Positions 46,809 to 55,515 of a DNA stretch of 64,000 nucleotides are shown piece after piece. A program made the position numbers and the translations under genes. Below the pieces are notes generated by a model, which made no database searches, had not been told where the DNA came from, and saw only the letters and a list, made by a program, of their open reading frames with translations. The stretch spans positions 62,001 through 126,000 of the forward strand of contig NZ_JBANRM010000002.1 in NCBI RefSeq assembly GCF_037154085.1. The letters are read 5' to 3'. This DNA is from Andeanibacterium fulvum. Lineage in GTDB: Bacteria; Pseudomonadota; Alphaproteobacteria; Sphingomonadales; Sphingomonadaceae. How positions within the stretch are numbered: position 1 is the first letter of the stretch; each line of letters opens with the position of its first letter.

Positions 46809-49324
46809 GCCACGAGATTGACCAGCCTGTCGGGCACCACGATCACCTTGCGCACTTCCGCTCCATCGAGTGCACGCTGCACTTTCTCGGAAGCGAGGGC
46901 AAGCGCCTCAAGCTCTTCCTTCGACGTGCCCTTGGCGACGGTCAGCGTATCGCGCAGCTTGCCCTTCACCTGAACAGCCACCGTGACCTCGTCTTCAACC
47001 AGAAGAGCCGGATCGACTTCAGGCCATTCGGCATCGGCCACCAGCCCGGTTTCACCCATCGCGGCCCAGCCTTCTTCGGCTAGGTGCGGCATCATCGGCG
47101 AGGCGAGCAGCAGCACCGCCCGGATCGCCTGCGAGCGGCTGGCAGAAGGCGCGGCCTTTTCGGCAGCGCTGGTCAGTTCGTAGATCCGGGCAACGGCCTT
47201 ATTGAAGCTCAGCGCCTCGATATCGTCGGCCACGGCGGCGATGGTCTGGTGCACCTTGCGATCGAGCGCCTTGTCCTCGCCAGTGGCAGCCGCATCGTAC
47301 TGGCCGAACAGGCGCCACAGGCGCTGGACGAAGCGCCAGCAGCCTTCGATGCCGGCTTCCGACCAGGGCAGGTCGCGCTCTGGCGGGCTGTCGGACAGCA
47401 TGAACCAGCGCACCGCATCAGCGCCATATTTCGCGACGATCTCGTCCGGGTCGACGACGTTCTTCTTCGACTTGGACATCTTGATGACGCGGCCGATCTC
47501 GACCGGCTGGCCATCATCCTTCAGCACCGCACCATCCGCGCTGCGATCCACTTCGCCGGGGCTGAAATAGACGGGGCGCCCGTCTTCCTCGCGCGAATAG
47601 GTCTCGTGCGTGACCATGCCCTGCGTGAAGAGCTGGGCAAAGGGCTCCGCCACGTCCAGCTTGCCGATGGCCTTGAGCGCGCGGGTCCAGAAGCGGGCGT
47701 AGAGCAGATGGAGGATCGCATGCTCGATCCCGCCGATATATTGCTGCACCGGCATCCAGCGCGCGATCTCTTCGGGATCGAAGGGCCGGTCGGTCGACTG
47801 GCTGGCGAAGCGCAGGAAATACCACGAACTGTCGACGAAAGTGTCGAGCGTGTCCGTCTCGCGTTCGGCCGCGCCCCCGCAAGCCGGGCAGTCGACATGC
47901 TTCCACGTCGGATGGCGGACCAGCGGATTGCCGGGAATCGACATGTCGACATCTTCCGGCAGGGTAACGGGCAGCTGGTCCTTGGGAACCGGCACCACCC
48001 CGCAACTGGGGCAGTGAATGAAGGGGATCGGTGTGCCCCAGTAACGCTGGCGCGAAACGCCCCAGTCGCGCAGGCGCCACACGGTCTGGCCCTGTCCCCA
48101 GCCTTCGCTTTCGGCACGGGCGATGACGGCGGCCTTGGCATCGCCCACGCTCATCCCGTCAAGGAAACCGGAGTTGACGCATATCCCGTCGCCAGCCTCG
48201 GCCTCACCCGCGAAGGGCTTGTCGGCATCGTCGGTGCTGGAGGCGACCACGCGGGTGATCGGCAGGCCGTATTTGGTGGCGAAATCGAAGTCGCGCTGGT
48301 CATGCCCCGGCACGGCCATGATCGCGCCGGTGCCGTAATCCATCAGCACGAAATTGGCGATGTAGAGCGGCAGATCGGCACCGGTGAAGGGATGTTTCGC
48401 CGTAATGCCGGTATCGAAGCCCAGCTTCTCGGCGGTTTCCAGCTCGGCAGCGGTCGTCCCGCCTTCACGGCACTTCTCGATGAAGGCCTGCGCCTCGGCA
48501 TTATCCGCCGCGACTTTCTGCGCCACAGGATGATCCGCAGCCACGGCGACGAAACTCGCGCCGAAGATCGTGTCGGGCCGGGTGGTGTAGACTTCCAGCT
48601 TCTCCCCGTCCGACAGGGTGAAGGCGAATTGCAGGCCCTGGCTCTTGCCGATCCAGTTTTCCTGCATCAGCTTCACCTTCTCGGGCCAGTGCTCCAGCGA
48701 GCCGAGGCCGTCGAGCAGTTCCTGCGCGAAATCGGTGATCTTGAGGAACCACTGGGAAAGCTTGCGCTTCTCCACCAGCGCGCCCGAACGCCAACCGCGC
48801 CCGTCGATCACCTGCTCGTTGGCCAGCACCGTCTGGTCCACCGGGTCCCAGTTGACCGCGCTTTCCTTGCGGTAGACGAGGCCGCCCGCATAGAGATCGA
48901 GGAACAGCGCCTGTTCGTGGCCGTAATAGGAAGGACTGCAGGTCGCGACTTCCCTGCTCCAGTCGAGCGCAAAGCCCAGGCGCTGGAGCTGCGCCTTCAT
49001 GTTGGCGATATTCTGATAGGTCCATTCGCCCGGATGGACGCCCTTTTCGATCGCGGCGTTTTCCGCGGGCATGCCGAACGCGTCCCACCCCATGGGGTGC
49101 AGCACCTCATGGCCGGTCATCGCCTTGTAGCGGGCAAGCACGTCGCCCATCGTATAGTTGCGGACGTGGCCGATATGGATGCGCCCCGAAGGATAGGGGA
49201 ACATCTCCAGCACATAGCTGCGCGGCTTGGTGGAAGAATCGTCAGCGCGGAAGCTCTGTGCTTCGTCCCACGCGCGCTGCCAGCGCCCGTCGGCCTGCGA
49301 CGGATCGAATCGTGTTTCGCTCAT
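46805..49324 (-). CDS. leuS: Leucyl-tRNA synthetase
   Basis: An 839-residue class I aminoacyl-tRNA synthetase. The HIGH motif is in PSGRIHIGHVRNYTMGD near residue 50, the editing domain is in the middle, and KMSKS occurs as IKMSKSKKNVVDPD near residue 600. LeuS-type zinc or Cys residues lie at CPSCGVVPVP. It starts 10 nt from the left end of the 268-bp repeat element, so that element sits in its promoter region. Confidence 0.96.
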   Translation of the reverse strand: MSETRFDPSQADGRWQRAWDEAQSFRADDSSTKPRSYVLEMFPYPSGRIHIGHVRNYTMGDVLARYKAMTGHEVLHPMGWDAFGMPAENAAIEKGVHPGEWTYQNIANMKAQLQRLGFALDWSREVATCSPSYYGHEQALFLDLYAGGLVYRKESAVNWDPVDQTVLANEQVIDGRGWRSGALVEKRKLSQWFLKITDFAQELLDGLGSLEHWPEKVKLMQENWIGKSQGLQFAFTLSDGEKLEVYTTRPDTIFGASFVAVAADHPVAQKVAADNAEAQAFIEKCREGGTTAAELETAEKLGFDTGITAKHPFTGADLPLYIANFVLMDYGTGAIMAVPGHDQRDFDFATKYGLPITRVVASSTDDADKPFAGEAEAGDGICVNSGFLDGMSVGDAKAAVIARAESEGWGQGQTVWRLRDWGVSRQRYWGTPIPFIHCPSCGVVPVPKDQLPVTLPEDVDMSIPGNPLVRHPTWKHVDCPACGGAAERETDTLDTFVDSSWYFLRFASQSTDRPFDPEEIARWMPVQQYIGGIEHAILHLLYARFWTRALKAIGKLDVAEPFAQLFTQGMVTHETYSREEDGRPVYFSPGEVDRSADGAVLKDDGQPVEIGRVIKMSKSKKNVVDPDEIVAKYGADAVRWFMLSDSPPERDLPWSEAGIEGCWRFVQRLWRLFGQYDAAATGEDKALDRKVHQTIAAVADDIEALSFNKAVARIYELTSAAEKAAPSASRSQAIRAVLLLASPMMPHLAEEGWAAMGETGLVADAEWPEVDPALLVEDEVTVAVQVKGKLRDTLTVAKGTSKEELEALALASEKVQRALDGAEVRKVIVVPDRLVNLVA

Positions 49325-49334
49325 GATGTGCCCC

Positions 49335-49602
49335 TAGGCCGTAAACTCATAATTGCCACCCTCGAGGCATCCAAATGGCGAACATATCGGGCCGAAAGAC
49401 GCGCCGCGACGGCTTGCTGCCATTGCAAGCGTCTTTCGGTCCGAGATGGAAGCCATTTGGATGTCCCGCAGGGATTTGACCAAAATGGCCCGGCGCCGCG
49501 TCGGAAAGGCTGGAAATATCGATATATTCCTGCGCCTTTCCTCCTTGCGCTGAGCCATTTTGCCTCAAACCTCGAGCGTGGCAATTATGAGTTTACGGCC
49601 TA
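49335..49602. mobile_element. 268-bp MITE-like element with long terminal inverted repeats and two inner hairpins
   Basis: The ends are 25-bp perfect inverted repeats (49335-49359, starting TAGGCCGTAAACTCATAATT, and 49578-49602). They extend to 33 bp with one mismatch, and both ends read TA, as expected for a TA target duplication. The inside is two further palindromes: CATCCAAATGGC (49368-49379) with 49452-49463, and CAAAATGGC (49481-49489) with 49554-49562. There is no transposase gene or convincing ORF. It lies immediately before the leuS start. It is probably a non-autonomous derivative of a TA-targeting IS (IS630-like or similar); the family is inferred only from the ends. Confidence 0.75.
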
Positions 49603-49678
49603 GAGCCTCATCGGCCCGGATTGAAGCACCTCGCGCGGAATTGCACCGCGGCCGAGGCGCTCCGACTCTTTAGATGGA

Positions 49679-50113
49679 TCAGCCGAGGGTCGAGCGGCGC
49701 AGGTCGCGTGCCTTGGTGAGGATGATGTCTTCCAGCTTCTGGACCGTGGCGGCTTCCACCGGCGCTTCGACCCAGACCCCGCCCTGCAGCACCTGGCGGC
49801 TGGCCGCCACGCGCAGTGCATCGGCCCGCAGGTCCTGATCCAGAATCGTGACCGACAACTTCATCCGTTCATTCGGATTGGCGGGATTGGCGTACCAGTC
49901 GGTCACCACCACGCCCCCGGCACTGTCGGCCTGGGTCAGCGGCATGAAGGCCAGCGTTTCGAGCGTGGCGCGCCAGAGGTAGGAATTGACGCCGATCGAG
50001 GTGACCTGAGCGGCCGCCACATCCAGCTGCGGCCGCTTGTCGCGCCCGCCACCGCATGCCGCAAGGGCAGCAAGCGCGCCCACGACCAGCAGGGCCCGGC
50101 CTGCGCGCTTCAT
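49679..50113 (-). CDS. DUF3576 lipoprotein
   Basis: A 144-residue lipoprotein (MKRAGRALLVVGALAALAAC; lipobox LAAC, Cys20). The mature part, SIGVNSYLWRATLETLAFMPLTQADSAGGVVVTDWYANP and MKLSVTILDQDLRADALRVAASRQ in parts, is typical of the alphaproteobacterial DUF3576 family, an outer-membrane-associated protein of unknown function. The longer frame to 50149 is out of family. The 419-bp gap upstream (50114-50532) shows no gene; part of it may carry a promoter for the next gene. Confidence 0.85.
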   Translation of the reverse strand: MKRAGRALLVVGALAALAACGGGRDKRPQLDVAAAQVTSIGVNSYLWRATLETLAFMPLTQADSAGGVVVTDWYANPANPNERMKLSVTILDQDLRADALRVAASRQVLQGGVWVEAPVEAATVQKLEDIILTKARDLRRSTLG

Positions 50114-50532
50114 CGAAGAAATCCCGTTCCCGCTGCTGACCGTCATCACGAATGTCGTTCCCGTTGCTCGTCAAAGGCAGGCGCAAGGCCCCTGCAGGGC
50201 TTCCGCCGCATCCGAGCCTCTATAGCCACCGCACCGCGTGCGGCAAGTGCGGGCGAGGCCTTGCGGACAGGCCGCAATGCGCAGCCCGGGCGTGAATGCG
50301 CGCTTAACCGTGCCACACCGGAACGGATGCCCGGAAAAAGCAAATTGTGGACGCGCTGCAACACTCCTGCAAAACAGACGTCGTAGATCAAATTCGAATC
50401 TGGTCATCCGCTTGTGGAAAAACTATCGGTGTCAGGTGAGAGTTAATGGGCCGATTCCCCTGATCTGTAAGGGAAGGTTCAGGATCATAGGCGTTTGATA
50501 CGTCCGCACTCTGGGACAAGGTGTAAGGGGTA

Positions 50533-51294
50533 ATGGCAAGGCAGCGTAAATCGGCACGGCGTAGCGGGTTTCCCGCAGCGCTCGCATTTGCCGGTGCCGC
50601 GTTGCTGGTGGCTGTTCCTAGCGCCGGCCTCGCGCTTGGCGCGCTTGATGTCGAGGGCATCAGTGTGCCGGCTTCCGCAAGGCTCGCGTCCTTCACGCCC
50701 GCTTCGGTCGATCCGCGCCTTGCCGAACTCGTCGCTCAGAAATCGGTGCCCGGCACCAAGCTGATGCGCTTCACGCCCGCAGGCGCGGCTGACCGTGCCG
50801 CACGCCCGGTTACCGTGGCCGTGCGAGTGGATGGCAATGCCTCCCGCGTGATCTCCGTGCGTCAGGCTTTGGGCACCGTCGGCGATTCGCAGGCCAGCGT
50901 GGCAGTCGCCCGCATCACGCCCACCCGCTACAATCTCGGCCGCTCACTTGGCTATCAGAGCTTTGCTCGCCCGCCGATGCTGTCGAAGGACCTGAACGAC
51001 GCGGCGATCCCCGATCTGGCCGCGTTCCAGCCGTCTGCCGGGGTTGCGGAAAAGCCCAGCCGCTTTGCTGCCCGCATCGCACTGGATCAGGACGACAAAA
51101 CTGGCCGTGGCCCGCGCACTCGCGATTCGCTCGGCGATCAGACCGTGGATGTCGGCGGCAGCTATTCGCTTACCCGCAACCTCAACGTCACGGCTGGCGT
51201 ACGCTATTCGCAGGATCGCGACCGGCTGGAACCGCTTACCAATGGCAAGCAGGACAGCCAGGCCGTCTATGTCGGAACGCAATTCCGCTTCTGA
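50533..51294 (+). CDS. Secreted protein with C-terminal outer-membrane-like beta strands
   Basis: A 253-residue protein with a signal peptide (residues ~1-36, ending GLALGA). Most of the chain is Ala/Ser/Arg-rich and not recognised. The last 50 residues show alternating hydrophobic strands, VDVGGSYSLTRNLNVTAGVRYS and AVYVGTQFRF, and end in phenylalanine like an outer-membrane barrel's last strand. This suggests an OM-associated protein with few strands or an oligomeric barrel. A strong terminator follows. Function unknown. Confidence 0.72.
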   Translation: MARQRKSARRSGFPAALAFAGAALLVAVPSAGLALGALDVEGISVPASARLASFTPASVDPRLAELVAQKSVPGTKLMRFTPAGAADRAARPVTVAVRVDGNASRVISVRQALGTVGDSQASVAVARITPTRYNLGRSLGYQSFARPPMLSKDLNDAAIPDLAAFQPSAGVAEKPSRFAARIALDQDDKTGRGPRTRDSLGDQTVDVGGSYSLTRNLNVTAGVRYSQDRDRLEPLTNGKQDSQAVYVGTQFRF

Positions 51295-51322
51295 TCCGAC
51301 GCTTCTGTCGCGAGTTTGAAAG

Positions 51323-51350
51323 AACCCCGCAGCAATGCGGGGTTTTTCTT
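51323..51350 (+). terminator. Rho-independent terminator
   Basis: AACCCCGCA (51323-51331), GCAA loop, TGCGGGGTT (51336-51344) and then TTTTCTT; it ends the upstream transcript and separates it from phbB. Confidence 0.9.
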
Positions 51351-51428
51351 TGCCTGCTTTCCCGGTTCCCCGTAACGATGGCCCCGAGGAGAGCGAGGTA
51401 CGAAAACATCATCTGAAAAGGAGCATAC

Positions 51429-52151
51429 ATGGCACGCGTCGCAATCGTCACCGGCGGTACTCGCGGCATCGGCAAGGCGATCTGCCTCGCCCTGAAGGAG
51501 CAAGGCCGAACCGTGGTGGCAAATTATGCCGGCAACGAGGAAAAGGCCCGCGCCTTCACCGAGGAAACAGGAATCCCCGCCTACAAATGGGATGTGGGCG
51601 ACCATGATGCGACGCTGGCGGGCTGCGCAAGAGTGGAAGCCGAAGTCGGCCCGATCGAGATCGTGGTCAACAATGCGGGCATCACGCGCGACGCCACGCT
51701 CCACAAGATGAGCTTCGAGGACTGGAACGAGGTGATGCGAATCAACCTCGGCGGCTGCTTCAACATGGCCAAGGCCTGCTTCCCGGGCATGCGGGAACGT
51801 GGCTGGGGCCGCATCGTCAATATCGGTTCGATCAACGGCCAGGCCGGCCAGTATGGCCAGGTGAACTATGCCGCGGCCAAGAGCGGAATCCACGGCTTCA
51901 CCAAGGCGTTGGCGCAGGAAGGCGCGCGTGTCGGCGTGACCGTTAACGCAATCGCCCCAGGCTATATCGACACCGACATGGTCGCCGCCGTGCCAGAGCC
52001 AGTGCTGGAAAAGATCGTCGCCAAGATTCCCGTCGGCCGCCTGGGCCATGCGGAAGAGATCGCGCGCGGCGTCGCCTTCCTCACGGCGGAGGAAGCGGGC
52101 TTCGTCACCGGCTCCACCATGTCGCTCAATGGCGGACAGCATATGTATTGA
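51429..52151 (+). CDS. phbB: Acetoacetyl-CoA reductase (PHB synthesis)
   Basis: A 240-residue short-chain dehydrogenase. The NADP-binding motif is VTGGTRGIGKAI and the catalytic Tyr-Lys is in YAAAKSG. VNNAGITRDATLHKM and YIDTDMVAAVPE are typical of PhaB/PhbB. It reduces acetoacetyl-CoA to (R)-3-hydroxybutyryl-CoA for PHB. AAAAGGAG is 5 nt before the ATG. It is distant from phaZ and thiolase, and no PHA synthase is visible here. Confidence 0.93.
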   Translation: MARVAIVTGGTRGIGKAICLALKEQGRTVVANYAGNEEKARAFTEETGIPAYKWDVGDHDATLAGCARVEAEVGPIEIVVNNAGITRDATLHKMSFEDWNEVMRINLGGCFNMAKACFPGMRERGWGRIVNIGSINGQAGQYGQVNYAAAKSGIHGFTKALAQEGARVGVTVNAIAPGYIDTDMVAAVPEPVLEKIVAKIPVGRLGHAEEIARGVAFLTAEEAGFVTGSTMSLNGGQHMY

Positions 52152-52183
52152 GGCGCAGCCTGCGCTTCGGAATGGGTATCGGG

Positions 52184-53581
52184 ATGGCAGGGACGCGGAT
52201 CGAGACTGACACATTCGGCGAGATCGCCGTCCCGGCCGACCGGCTGTGGGGGGCGCAAACCCAGCGCAGCCTCGAGAATTTCCGCATCGGCGGCGAACGC
52301 ATCCCGCTGCCCGTCATCCATGCGCTGGGTTTGATCAAGCAGGCGGCAGCCCGGGTGAATGCCCGGCTGGGCCTGCTTGATCCCCGCCTTGCCGATGCCA
52401 TTGCCGTGGCTGCGGGCGAAGTGGCCTCGGGCGCGCTGGACGACCATTTCCCGCTGGTGGTGTGGCAGACCGGGTCCGGCACCCAGAGCAACATGAACGC
52501 CAACGAAGTGATCGCGAATCGCGCCAACCTGGCCCTTGGCGGACAATTGGGTGCCAAGAGCCCGGTCCACCCGAACGATCATGTCAATCTGGGCCAGTCC
52601 TCCAACGACACCTTCCCCAGCGCGATCCATGTCGCCGCCGCGCGCGAAGTGACGGGCCGTCTGCTGCCTGCCCTGCGGCTGATGCATGTCTCGCTTTCCG
52701 CCATGGCCGAGGCGTGGGACAGGATCGTCAAGATCGGCCGCACGCATACGCAGGATGCAACGCCGCTCACCCTGGGCCAGGAATTTTCCGGCTATGCGCG
52801 GCAAGTAGCCGCCGGGATCGAGCGGATCGAACTTACTCTGACCGGCATCTACGCACTGGCCCAGGGCGGAACGGCCGTGGGCACCGGCCTCAACGCGCCG
52901 AGCGGTTTCGGCGAGGCAATGGCGCAGGAAATCGCCGCGATCACGGGCTTGCCCTTCACCAGTGCGCCCAACAAGTTCGAAGCGCTGGCAAGCGAGGACG
53001 GGCTGGTCTTCGCCCATGGTGCGCTCAACGCGCTCGCCGCCGGGCTCTACAAGATCGCCAGCGACATCCGCCTGCTCGGCTCCGGTCCGCGCGCGGGGTT
53101 GGGCGAATTGGCCCTGCCCGCAAACGAGCCGGGCTCGTCCATCATGCCGGGCAAGGTCAATCCCACCCAGTGCGAAGCGATGACGCAGGTCTGCGCGCAG
53201 GTCTTCGGCAATAATGCCGCGCTGAGCTTTGCGGGCAGCCAGGGACAGTTCGAATTGAACGTCTATCGCCCGGTGATCGCGCAGAACTTCCTGCAATCGG
53301 TCCGACTGCTGGCCGATGCGGCGGAGAGCTTTACCGAAAACCTGCTGGACGGGCTGGAACCGCGCGAGGACAACATCGCCGCGGGCGTGGAACGCTCGCT
53401 AATGCTGGTCACCGCGCTTGCGCCGACGATCGGCTATGACAAGGCCGCCGCCATCGCCAAGGATGCCCACGCGAAAGGCACAACGCTGCGTGAAGCGGCG
53501 CTGGCCAGCGGGGCAGTTTCTTCCGAGGATTACGACCGGATCGTGCGCCCAGAAAAGATGCTGGGGCCCGACCGCGCCTGA
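52184..53581 (+). CDS. fumC: Class II fumarate hydratase
   Basis: A 465-residue fumarase of the aspartase/fumarase superfamily. The signature GSSIMPGKVNPTQCEA is complete, as are TGSGTQSNMNANEVI and GRTHTQDATPLTLGQEFSGY. It interconverts fumarate and malate in the TCA cycle. The ATG at 52184 begins MAGTRIETDTFGEI; ATGs at 52172 or further upstream are alternatives. It lies 32 bp after phbB. Confidence 0.95.
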   Translation: MAGTRIETDTFGEIAVPADRLWGAQTQRSLENFRIGGERIPLPVIHALGLIKQAAARVNARLGLLDPRLADAIAVAAGEVASGALDDHFPLVVWQTGSGTQSNMNANEVIANRANLALGGQLGAKSPVHPNDHVNLGQSSNDTFPSAIHVAAAREVTGRLLPALRLMHVSLSAMAEAWDRIVKIGRTHTQDATPLTLGQEFSGYARQVAAGIERIELTLTGIYALAQGGTAVGTGLNAPSGFGEAMAQEIAAITGLPFTSAPNKFEALASEDGLVFAHGALNALAAGLYKIASDIRLLGSGPRAGLGELALPANEPGSSIMPGKVNPTQCEAMTQVCAQVFGNNAALSFAGSQGQFELNVYRPVIAQNFLQSVRLLADAAESFTENLLDGLEPREDNIAAGVERSLMLVTALAPTIGYDKAAAIAKDAHAKGTTLREAALASGAVSSEDYDRIVRPEKMLGPDRA

Positions 53582-53586
53582 CAATA

Positions 53587-53823
53587 ATGGACGATATCTA
53601 TCATCCCCCGATCAAGCGTTCGGTCGAGATCGCCGGGCACAAGACCTCGATCAGCCTTGAACCGCTGTTCTGGGAATTGCTGCTCGATGCCGCCGCGCGC
53701 GAAGGCGTGCCGATCAATGCGCTTGTCGCGCGGATCGATGCGGAGCGCATCGCGGCGGAAACCCCACCGGGGCTGGCGGGCGCGATCCGACTATGGCTGG
53801 CGGCGCGCTACGGGGCTCAATAA
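53587..53823 (+). CDS. Ribbon-helix-helix (RHH_4-type) protein
   Basis: A 78-residue protein, RSVEIAGHKTSISLEPLFWELLLDAAAREGVPINALVARID in parts, matching the RHH_4 family of predicted DNA-binding or antitoxin-like proteins, often adjacent to fumC in sphingomonads. It starts 5 nt after the fumC stop, so is co-transcribed with it. Targets unknown. Its stop overlaps that of the next gene on the opposite strand by 7 nt. Confidence 0.82.
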   Translation: MDDIYHPPIKRSVEIAGHKTSISLEPLFWELLLDAAAREGVPINALVARIDAERIAAETPPGLAGAIRLWLAARYGAQ

Positions 53824-54062
53824 GTCGCCGGCGGATCGCTCGCCGGGAAGCTCTCGTCGCTCGCTTCGTCTTCCTTGGTCCAAGGACGGCGGGCACCATC
53901 GCGCATTGCTTCGGGGCCGGCGTCGCGCACCTGGGTCTGGTTGCCGGGGGCCTGCTGCCCCTCGGCAAAGGCTGCAGGCGGCGCTTCCTGCTTGCTCTTG
54001 CGAAAGGCGCTATAGACGAAAGCGCCCAGTGCCGCGAAAATTCCGAGCCTGACGATTCCCAT
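53817..54062 (-). CDS. Small membrane-anchored protein with ESFPASDPP tail
   Basis: An 81-residue protein with one N-terminal helix (VRLGIFAALGAFVYSAF) and a charged tail ending DEASDESFPASDPPATY. The ESFPASDPP motif recurs at the ends of many small bacterial proteins but has no defined role. Start ATG at 54062 has GGAG-like AGGAGC upstream. It converges with the RHH gene (7-nt stop overlap). Confidence 0.65.
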   Translation of the reverse strand: MGIVRLGIFAALGAFVYSAFRKSKQEAPPAAFAEGQQAPGNQTQVRDAGPEAMRDGARRPWTKEDEASDESFPASDPPATY

Positions 54063-54129
54063 ATGAGTCGCTCCTTTGCTGATTCATTGGAACAATGCCC
54101 AGGCTCGGCCAAAGGGTCCGAACAGGGGC

Positions 54130-55413
54130 TTAACCGTCGCCGACGCGTTCGATCTGTGCGCCAAGCAGCGCCAGCTTTTCTTCCAGCCGCTCATAACCGC
54201 GATCGAGGTGATAGAGGCGGTGAACCTTGGTTTCTCCTTCAGCCGCAAGGCCGGCGATTACCAGGCTCATCGAAGCGCGCAGATCGGTGGCCATCACTTC
54301 GGCGCCCGTGAGCTTCGGAACCCCATGGACGATGGCGGTGCGACCCGAGGTTTCGATATGCGCGCCCATGCGGTTGAGTTCGGGCACATGCATGTAGCGG
54401 TTTTCGAAGATCGTCTCGGTCAGCACGCTGGTGCCTTCCGCCCGGCAGAGCAGCGCCATCAGCTGGGCCTGCATGTCGGTAGCGAAACCCGGATAGGGGG
54501 CGGTGGAGAGAGTGACCGCCTTCAGTGGGCCGTCCGCCGCGACATGGATGCCGTCCTTCACTGCATTCACGGAAACGCCCGCATCGCGCAGGGCCTGCAC
54601 CGTGGCTTCCATTTCCTCGAACTTCGCGCCCTGCAGCGTCACTTCGCCGCCAGTGATTGCCGCGGCGCAGGCATAGGAGCCGGCCTCGATCCGGTCGGCC
54701 ATCACCTTATAGGTCGCGCCATGCAGGCGCCGCACGCCATGGATGATGAGGTCCGACGTGCCGATGCCCTCGATCTCCGCACCCATGGCCACCAGAAGAT
54801 TGCACAGGTCTACGATCTCGGGCTCGCGCGCGGCATTGTGGAGCGTGCTTTTGCCGTTGGCCAGCACGGCCGCCATCAGCGCATTCTCCGTCGCCCCCAC
54901 CGACACGACCGGGAAGGAATAACGCCCGCCCGGCAGGCCGCCATCGGGAGCGCGGGCACGGACATAGCCCGCCGCCAGTTCGATCTCCGCGCCGAAAGCC
55001 TCCAGCGCGCGCAGATGCAGATCGATGGGGCGATTGCCGATGGCACAGCCACCCGGCAGCGAAACGGTGGCCTCGCCCGCGCGGGCCAGCATGGGGCCCA
55101 GCACCAGGATCGACGCGCGCATCTTGCGTACCAGATCGTAAGGCGCGGTGGTGGAGGTAAGGCGCGTTGCCTCCAGCGTCATCACCCGGCCGAAATCTTC
55201 CGGCCGCGCACCCGCGATGGAGGTCGAAACGCCGAACTGGGTCATCAGGTGCTGGAAGCCGTCAATGTCGGCCAGGCGCGGCAAGTTGCGCAGGGTCACC
55301 GGCTCGTCTGTCAGCAGGGCGCAAGGGAGCAGGGTGAGCGCGGCATTCTTTGCGCCGGAGACGGGAATAGTGCCGGAAAGGCGGCGTCCGCCTTCGATTA
55401 TGATCTTGTCCAT
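54130..55413 (-). CDS. murA: UDP-N-acetylglucosamine 1-carboxyvinyltransferase
   Basis: A 427-residue EPSP-synthase-fold enzyme. The PEP-binding Cys123 in LPGGCAIGNRPID (equivalent to Cys115), the K22-N23 pair (SGAKNAAL) and the UDP-GlcNAc-binding residues are all present. MurA performs the first committed step of peptidoglycan synthesis and is the fosfomycin target. MDKIIIEGGRRLSG fixes the ATG at 55413; the longer frame to 55446 is not conserved. galU is divergent 102 bp away. Confidence 0.96.
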   Translation of the reverse strand: MDKIIIEGGRRLSGTIPVSGAKNAALTLLPCALLTDEPVTLRNLPRLADIDGFQHLMTQFGVSTSIAGARPEDFGRVMTLEATRLTSTTAPYDLVRKMRASILVLGPMLARAGEATVSLPGGCAIGNRPIDLHLRALEAFGAEIELAAGYVRARAPDGGLPGGRYSFPVVSVGATENALMAAVLANGKSTLHNAAREPEIVDLCNLLVAMGAEIEGIGTSDLIIHGVRRLHGATYKVMADRIEAGSYACAAAITGGEVTLQGAKFEEMEATVQALRDAGVSVNAVKDGIHVAADGPLKAVTLSTAPYPGFATDMQAQLMALLCRAEGTSVLTETIFENRYMHVPELNRMGAHIETSGRTAIVHGVPKLTGAEVMATDLRASMSLVIAGLAAEGETKVHRLYHLDRGYERLEEKLALLGAQIERVGDG

Positions 55414-55515
55414 GATGCCGTTTAACCCGAATGCGGAACGGGGCAAGCGGCCTCTGGCGATTAGTTAATATCTGCAGGTTGACGGCCCGCTCCGGCCGTT
55501 CATACATCCCTGCCC

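Noticed and set aside
49321..49584. Short frames inside the 268-bp palindromic element
   Set aside because: They overlap several frames of the element, lack a ribosome-binding site, and any palindrome of this GC content generates such frames.
47084..49603. An 839-codon plus-strand frame opposite leuS
   Set aside because: Mirror frame of leuS with no recognisable domain.
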